NCBI GenBank assembly: GCA_011319805.1
Contig: SJRY01000258.1
Coordinates: 62,001-126,000, forward strand
Direction of reading: 5' to 3'
Length of the DNA: 64,000 nt
Source of the DNA: Macrocybe gigantea
Lineage: Eukaryota; Basidiomycota; Agaricomycetes; Agaricales; Callistosporiaceae
Of the stretch, positions 57,649 to 64,000 are shown in pieces. The notes beneath the pieces were generated by a model. That model made no database searches. It saw only the letters and a list, made by a program, of their open reading frames with translations, and was not told the origin of the DNA. Position 1 is the stretch's first letter. Every line of letters starts with the position of its first letter. The position numbers and the translations under genes are program-made.

Positions 57649-60600
57649 TATATTCTAATTATCCTGGCTGTTGACAAAGGATTGAAAGCCGGGGAGTAAG
57701 GTAGAATAGCGGGCCCAAAGGAATTCAAAGTTGTGTCCGCGAGTTTAAAAGGGATTCCACGTATGGAGTACGGTCAAATTATCATTTTTTCGGTAAGCAA
57801 GGCCTCCGATGTGACTTGCCGCCGACAAAGGCCCCGGGCGAGGGCTTGGACTGCCAGATATGGCTAGAATACCATTCTGCAGGTACTCAGCCGTGACATC
57901 GAAAGACTTGATTCCAACTGGCAAGAAGTCGGTCCTCCATCTTCGTTCGGCATTGGGCACGTTCCGACAGGTACAGCAACCGTGTGCATAGGTATCTCGA
58001 TTGAGAGGTATTTAGGGAAGGATTCCGCACTCGTTCCACTGGGATTCTGATCGGATTATTGCAGGGTCAATCATAAGAAGTCTGGCTTACCCATAGCTAG
58101 CCGCCAGTGCGGTGGGTGGTCAATGCTAACAGACATATAGCGTCTGAACGGCACCACCTTGGTTGGAAATTAGCTTGAATTAAAGTCAGTTTAAACCAGC
58201 AGAACACATGCACAGTGACATATTTGCAATACAAGCTGCAGCACTAATGAGGGCATAATACCTTTGAGCCTTCAAGTGGCAATGCCGATGATGATCTCGG
58301 GCAAAAATCCTCCGGTGTAGGATCGCAAGGATTTAGAGAACCATTACGCGAAAATTTTGATTGCGAAGACGATAACATCGACGTGGGACGGACGTGGGAG
58401 AAGAAATCGAAGGAGTGCAGAGATCCCCGACAAGTTGTAGGTCCATCACAAATCTGTCACACGTCACACACAAACTTCCCAACATCTGATGTCGCTACGA
58501 CCAGCGCTGACTCTCGTATAGTCCCCCGTTTACAGCTGTAGGACAAGAAAATTAACAGCACTATGATTCTACATAAACCGCTGAGTATCTATGTCCACCT
58601 AGTTCAACTTGCGCTGCCCCACACCGCATCGCCGTTCTGGCAGTCATCGCATAATTCCCTTGAGATCACCGAAATCAAACTCAGAATGACTGGACCTCCT
58701 TATCGGCCCAAGCCTCTCATGGGTCGTGGAACGTGGCTGGAACCGAGCGCATCGCAAAGTCATCTATCCTAGTCGATGCTGATTATTGCGTGACAGGAGA
58801 CAAAAACACTCATCCCAGCACGCCACGTATCCCAGCGATCCGTCTCAGGCTACTTATCGCGGGCATGGTTAGGCCATACTAATTGCGCACCATGCTCACT
58901 TGAAAACGAGGCACGCAGGTACACCGATACGAAGCGCTCGACCTGTCAGGTAAAGCTGTCAACGATTGGCCTGTCATCGCGGCTTTCATTCGCCAAAAGC
59001 GCCGCTGCCCAACTCGGAACAAAGTACTATACTGAACGCCTCACGCAGAGGAGAGCCCAATCGATCGCAGAACGTTGGTCTACCGAGCTTTCGAGTGTCA
59101 CAAACATACTTCGAACTGAAGGGGTATGCATGCATGTAGCTTCACGAGATTTCGCACACGTTCTCGTTTTTCATTTCCTTTGAGAGCTATATCAACAACC
59201 ACGTAACTGGAGGCCAAAGAGAGGCGGCATAAAATGGCCACATTACAAGTGTACGTACTCCATGACCGATGGAATTATTCCTTGTTTGGCCATATCGTAT
59301 GCAACTCCTTGAGGCAGAGCTTTTCCCACTATCGCAGGTACAGATTTGTTTCCACCCTGAGGTGGACAATGAAAATCATTCATTCTGGTTTGCATCCGCT
59401 GCCTGAGGGTTTATCTTATAAAGGTATGGACAGTTCCTGTTTCTCGGCATATGCATCACCCTTCATTCTGGCCCAGATCAAACCCCTTCTTATTGCGCCA
59501 ATCCTCAATGCATTGCGAAAACTGAACACTCAGAACTATTTGAAATTGATTGGTTTGAATTCCTTGTACTCGGACATCAAATCTTTTGAAATCCGCCGGG
59601 AACCCTGTAGTTGAGGGTCTGCATGCACCATTCTTTTGTTTGTGTGCGTAACAAATTCTGCCTTACACACCTTGCATTCACGTTTGCGTCTTGGTTCATT
59701 CACAGGTTCAAGGGTGAAGCCCGTTTGAATGTCAGTTTAGCGTGGCAGGACCTTGATGAAGGGGCAAATGCGAAGCTCCTACGAGCATCTGTTGTCCAGC
59801 ATCAGTGCCTCTGTTGTGAACCGATCCTGTGTTGGAGGCTTCTGTCGTCTGACCGATGTCAGCGGGTCAAGGATTCTCGAAGATATGCCTTTGTGAAATA
59901 CGGGATAAAAATGAATGTTGTTCCTTACAGGTCTAGCCTCGGGGCACGGTGTGAATTCGCTTGTAGAGCAGCGGTACTAATGCGTATTTGAGGTCGAAAT
60001 AGGCCGGGACATGCAGGACCTCTGGAAATGACACTGGAACTGAGAAATCAATCTGTCGATCACTTGCGACATTTGTCTATCACAACTGACAAAATACGAA
60101 AAGGGCGCGATTCGAAATAATATAATATTTTTCATTCGGAGATAACCTGCCGCTTTCCTTTCATATCTGATTTGAACGTTTGCCGCTCGCCAGCTTCGTA
60201 GATTGATCCAAGTAGAAACCTTGCGCATCTGCTGACCGGACTAACTCCCTCGTCTCAAGCGATTGTATTCTCCTCAATTCTAGCATTGTCGGGGACGCCC
60301 AAAGTCAATTTATCCCAGGGCGACTACAAGCCGGGTCATATAAGGAACACGGCATGTTGAAAAAGCAAGATTCATCGAGGTGCCATCACAGAAACATGAA
60401 CAGGCCACCTGGATAGGTGGAAGGATCGGATTACAAGGCCGGCCGTCAGATCCGTTCTCACCTGGATTCGACTTCGAGCCAGGTACAACAAAATTGTTGG
60501 ACAGGCGGACGTACGCAGCCATCCGGCCAAGTCGTCGATACGGATGAATATGTCAGCTTAGAGTGTCCTTATAACCTTAGGTCCCGTATTTCTGCAAGGC

Positions 60601-60652
60601 CGCTTGTCCGTGCTCCCACAAGCGCTGCAGTTCGCCGTCCTTCCGCGCGTCG
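57649..60652. other. 3 kb intergenic region
   Basis: No gene is supported. Plus-strand frames at 59234-59614 and 59611-59991 have no recognisable motifs. It lies between two divergently transcribed cell-wall genes, so it must contain both promoters. Confidence 0.35.
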
Positions 60653-62989
60653 ATGCCTCATCCGACCTCTATACTGGTACAAGACCAGAAGCTGACGCCG
60701 CCGCAGCCAAGATTCGCATCTGAAGCGACGTCAGACAGCGACTCTGAGCTTCACCCCTCGACCACTCACTCCCGCACCACTTCCAATGCCGTGTCCTACG
60801 CCGACTCACCGCCCATAACGCCCCGAAGCCTCACGTTTAGCAGTGCTAACCCATTCTCCCCCCCTGGGAGCGTGATCAGTTTCGGTAACGGACCTGATTT
60901 GACGTCTTCGGGTGCACTTAGACATAACAGTGGTCAGTACCCATTCCCAGAGATATCTCCCAGGAGCGGCGTCACGTCGAGATCGACCAGCATCGCTGAC
61001 TTTAGTCGGCTGTCGTCATCCTATGGCAGTCGTCCCACGAGCACGACGGACCTCAATGGCTCTATCCGGAGTTCCGGACGCTTCAGGGAGACCTTTGCCT
61101 CTCCCCCATGCGACCTATCACGATGCACAGCAGAGCACCCTCGTCCAAGATAGAACGGGAACGGCCCAAGTCGACTTTGCTCTCCGCCCCCGTCGAGAAA
61201 CCATGGCTCGGAACACGTGATCCATATGGACGTGTAGCCTATCTGCTCACGTATGCTATGATACTTTTGGGAATCGCGGCTGGCGCCGTAAAATGTTGGA
61301 CAGGTTGGAACGAAGTAGCGCTCATCAACGGAAACTTATGCCCAGTGATGGACGAGAATTTCGATTCTGAAGAAGGGATTTTCGGTGAAAATGGAAAGTT
61401 CTTCAGAGAAGTGGATATGAGCGGATTCGGGTAGGTTGCCTTTTAAATTCATATCCCTGAAGGTTCCTCAACGTATATTGTTTCATTTCGAAGAAATGGA
61501 GAATTCGAAATGACGACAGATTCTTCAAATAACTCTTTTGTCAAGGACGGGTATCTCTATATCGTACCCACGCTGACCTCAGACCAACTCGGCGAAGCTG
61601 CAATTGAGGATGGACAGGTGTTCAACATCACGAGCTGCACGTTCAATATCACACAGGGAGTCACATACACTCAGTCCTCGGCCTGGTCGGCAAATATGAG
61701 CCTCATAGGTTCCGACACCTTCGACGTCGCTGGCTACCGCAGAGCCTGTTCTGCCACCAGCAATGCTACTTCGGGTCAGGTTATCAACCCCGTTCAGAGC
61801 GCCAGAATCAGCACGAGAAGAAGCGCCAGCATTAAATACGGCCGAGTTGAAGTTAGAGCTAAAATGCCGACTGGGTAAGTCTCCAAGACTGTGACGGTGA
61901 GCTTCCAAAATCTGATGCAGAATGGCTCTTGGTTCAGTGATTGGGTGAGTCCAGAGTCATAGCATTTCTAGGCCAAGTGGCGTCGACCAATCATTGTGGT
62001 CTTTTAGCTTTGGCCTGCCATATGGATGCTCCCTGTGGACAACAAGTACGGCTTGTGGCCTCTAAGTGGTTAGTTGTTGATTATATTTCATTCCGTCCCT
62101 GCTGACGCCTGAATTCAGGTGAAATTGATATTATGGAGGCAAGAGGCAATGGACCGAGATACCCAATCCAGTGCGTCTGTCCTTCGCCCCTTAGATAATG
62201 GGCGTTTCATATCGACTCAGAGGAACAAACTGGGTTCGCGGCTCCTTGAACTGGGGACCACGACTGTGGCTGAATGCGGTCTCCAAAACGTATGGTGCAT
62301 GGCTTCTGAAGCGTGGTTCGTTCGACAAGGACTTCCATACTTACGTCTTGGAATGGACAGAGGACTTCATGTGCGTTCGGTCTTTGTTGTTGTTCATCTC
62401 ACCCCTGACGTGTTGCGCTTCGAATAGGCGCATCTACGTCGACACGCGTCTTCACCATATGCTCGATCTGAAGATCAAGCGATCGTTCTGGAACCTGGGC
62501 GATTTTCCTCCTGTCGTTCAGAACGGCTCAGAAGCGGTCGTCTTGGAGAACCCTTGGGCCAAAGGGACTAAAGCGGCCCCGTTCGACCAGCGTAAGCACG
62601 ATCGCCGGAGTCTTGCGTGACGTCCGTCTGACATCTGCCGCGGGTTGGTTCCTGTTTGATGGATGCGTTTAGCGTTCTACCTCATCATGAATGTGGCGGT
62701 GGGAGGAACGAATGGCTGGTTTCCCGATGGAAATGGGGACAAACCGTGGCTCGACGGTTCTGAGGGTCTGTTCCTTTGCGGTATAAATGTGTGGTAATGG
62801 ACTGATAATGTGTTTGTGCAGTTGCCATGGGTCAGTTCTGGAAAGGCAGGAATCAGTGGCTGTCGACGTGGCCGACAAACATCGAGGACCGGGCTCTGGT
62901 CGTGTGCGTATTTATATCTACCGTCAGATACTCGACCCACTGATTTGGAACAAACCAGTGACTACGTGAAGATGTGGCAGCTATGTTGA
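60653..62989 (+). CDS. KRE6/SKN1-type beta-glucan synthesis protein (GH16-like, type II membrane)
   Basis: Ten exons (60653-61430, 61494-61874, 61938-61944, 62008-62068, 62119-62170, 62221-62370, 62428-62591, 62673-62765, 62822-62903, 62959-62989), about 599 aa. Residues 1-180 are Ser/Thr/Pro-rich and cytosolic. One transmembrane helix (RVAYLLTYAMILLGIAAGAV) is followed by a GH16-like lumenal domain: [45 protein letters not shown], the catalytic-type motif GEIDIMEARGN, GTNWVRGSLNWGP, FHTYVLEWTEDFM, YLIMNVAVGGTNGWFPD and DYVKMWQ. The family is needed for cell-wall beta-1,6-glucan. Exon 3 is only 7 nt (TGATTGG). A C5 run at 61103-61107 breaks the frame between FASPP and MRPITMHS; one extra base restores it. 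Confidence 0.92.
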
Positions 62990-64000
62990 GCGACTCGCCG
63001 AACCTATTTGATCTGTCCGCCCACTTTTGGTATTTATCCTACTTTATGATCCACGTAACATACCAGCATTCTCTTTTCCTCTCCTTAACGGCACTCTCTA
63101 TGGGCTTGAGCATGGATTTTGGTTTCTTGGGTTTCGATGTACATTATTTTTGGGTACCAATGGACTACCATTATGAAGACATTGAAGTTCAACCCGGAGA
63201 TCTGTTCATTGTTTTATCGCAAATGTTTCATTAATGGCTTGTCCTGAGAAATAAGTAAGAAAGGAATTTGTGAGCACAGAATGCATCCAATAGCTTTGCC
63301 CCGCAAAAACATCAAACTCTTGCCGGGCTCCTTGTACCGCACGGTCAGGAGTCCCTACAGGTTGAGTCCTGACGACGCCATGAATATTATGTCCACAGGA
63401 ACAGGACAAACGTTCAACCCAACGACGTAACGTTGATGGGCGCGCTGGCGGCACTTGCGATGTTCTAAGTGTTTTTCCGGTGGAATTGGACATACATATC
63501 TAGGGTCTTGTCTCTCAAGGACGGAGCTGCGCGCCTTTTTGATGAGGAAATAATTGCTCTGGCTTGAGGCAGGCAGGCAGGATACCTGTTGAGGACTTGG
63601 ACAAACGCAGCGCCGATGCCCCTCTGGGTTCCAGCTGATGTGAGATAAGCATGAGATTCATCCCATGGGAGAAGGAGCGGCTCGGCGTGGCCATCGCAAC
63701 TGCAGCCCATCATCAGGCAACCGACGCTAGCGCAGGAGGTGGCTGCACACGAGTTCGACCTGGGATGCAGGAATCCGGGATTTGAGGTATCTCAGCACGC
63801 GGTTCTGGGTATAGCCAGTAGCATTATTACATCGTTATAGAAACAAGGCAGTTCCGCCATTAGTAAAGTACAACTGTCTGATGTTATGTGGGTAATAACC
63901 GGAGTTGCGCTTTCAGAATCACTCACCATGGTATCTTTGCTGTCATGTGGAGGGAGCAGAAGTGTCGTTCTGTAGCTGTTGGGAAACCTGCATTGCAGGT
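62990..64000. other. right-hand end of the window
   Basis: No complete gene is supported. Plus-strand 62974-63234 encodes a hydrophobic frame without motifs. A minus-strand frame, 63465-63713, contains YLTSAGTQRGIGAAFVQVL, which loosely resembles the TGxxxGIG nucleotide-binding start of short-chain dehydrogenases, but the expected following strands are absent. It could be a gene fragment or a gene extending beyond the window. Confidence 0.25.

Noticed and set aside
63465..63713. short-chain dehydrogenase start (GTQRGIG)
   Set aside because: Only one short motif resembles the family; the expected beta-strands, catalytic YxxxK and continuation are missing.
1..64000. CRISPR arrays, bacterial operons, prophage or rDNA
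   Set aside because: No regularly spaced repeats, ribosome-binding sites or rRNA-like sequence were seen; spliceosomal introns are everywhere.

Overview
The window looks like a gene-rich piece of a mushroom-type fungal chromosome (Basidiomycota, probably Agaricomycetes). The evidence is very dense short introns (mostly 45-75 nt, GT-AG with a few GC-AG), many exons of only 7-16 nt, and families typical of these fungi: paired F-box genes, a WSC-repeat copper radical oxidase, a CBM1-tagged pectate lyase, a WOPR regulator and a DUF4238 region fused to a kinase. No bacterial features, rRNA genes, tRNA genes or CRISPR arrays were recognised.

Layout. 0.2-1.0 kb (+): DUF2470 membrane protein. 1.1-1.7 kb (-): alkyltransferase-like DNA repair protein. 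2.2-5.8 kb (+): two tandem F-box paralogues. 6.3-8.1 kb (+): AIM9-like phosphotransferase with an in-frame TGA. 9.6-11.6 kb (+): amino acid transporter, convergent with a TauD-type dioxygenase at 12.0-13.6 kb (-). 15.7-18.1 kb (-): DUF4238-kinase fusion. 20.9-21.9 kb (+): 2-Cys peroxiredoxin. 24.1-26.0 kb (+): acidic protein of unknown function. 26.2-28.0 kb (-): CBM1-PL3 pectate lyase. 28.8-31.0 kb (+): NUG1-type nucleolar GTPase. 32.0-33.5 kb (-): MFS transporter. 34.5-36.0 and 40.0-41.5 kb (+): two paralogous D-amino-acid-oxidase-like genes. 44.9-46.3 kb (-): WOPR (Gti1/Pac2) transcription factor, divergent from a four-WSC copper radical oxidase at 48.5-53.3 kb (+). 54.1-57.6 kb (-): membrane family-2 glycosyltransferase. 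60.7-63.0 kb (+): KRE6/SKN1 beta-glucan synthesis protein. The gaps at 13.6-15.7, 18.1-20.9, 21.9-24.1, 36.0-40.0, 41.5-44.9 and 57.6-60.7 kb hold only degraded fragments, some LRR/F-box-like.

Themes. The right third is rich in cell-surface functions: WSC-oxidase, glycosyltransferase and KRE6. The left and centre mix nitrogen or carbon acquisition (amino acid transporter, TauD-like dioxygenase, D-amino-acid oxidases, pectate lyase) with housekeeping genes (NUG1, peroxiredoxin, DNA repair).

Two cross-cutting observations stand out. First, about half of the otherwise intact genes carry a one-base frame break. Four of these sit on 5-base C/G runs and each is consistent with one lost base, so systematic sequence error is at least as likely as gene decay. 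Second, several genes contain exons of 7-16 nt. In the WSC-oxidase gene each of four WSC modules has such an exon at the same place in the fold.

Gene models were built by eye from splice consensus, reading phase and remembered family motifs. No database search was possible.
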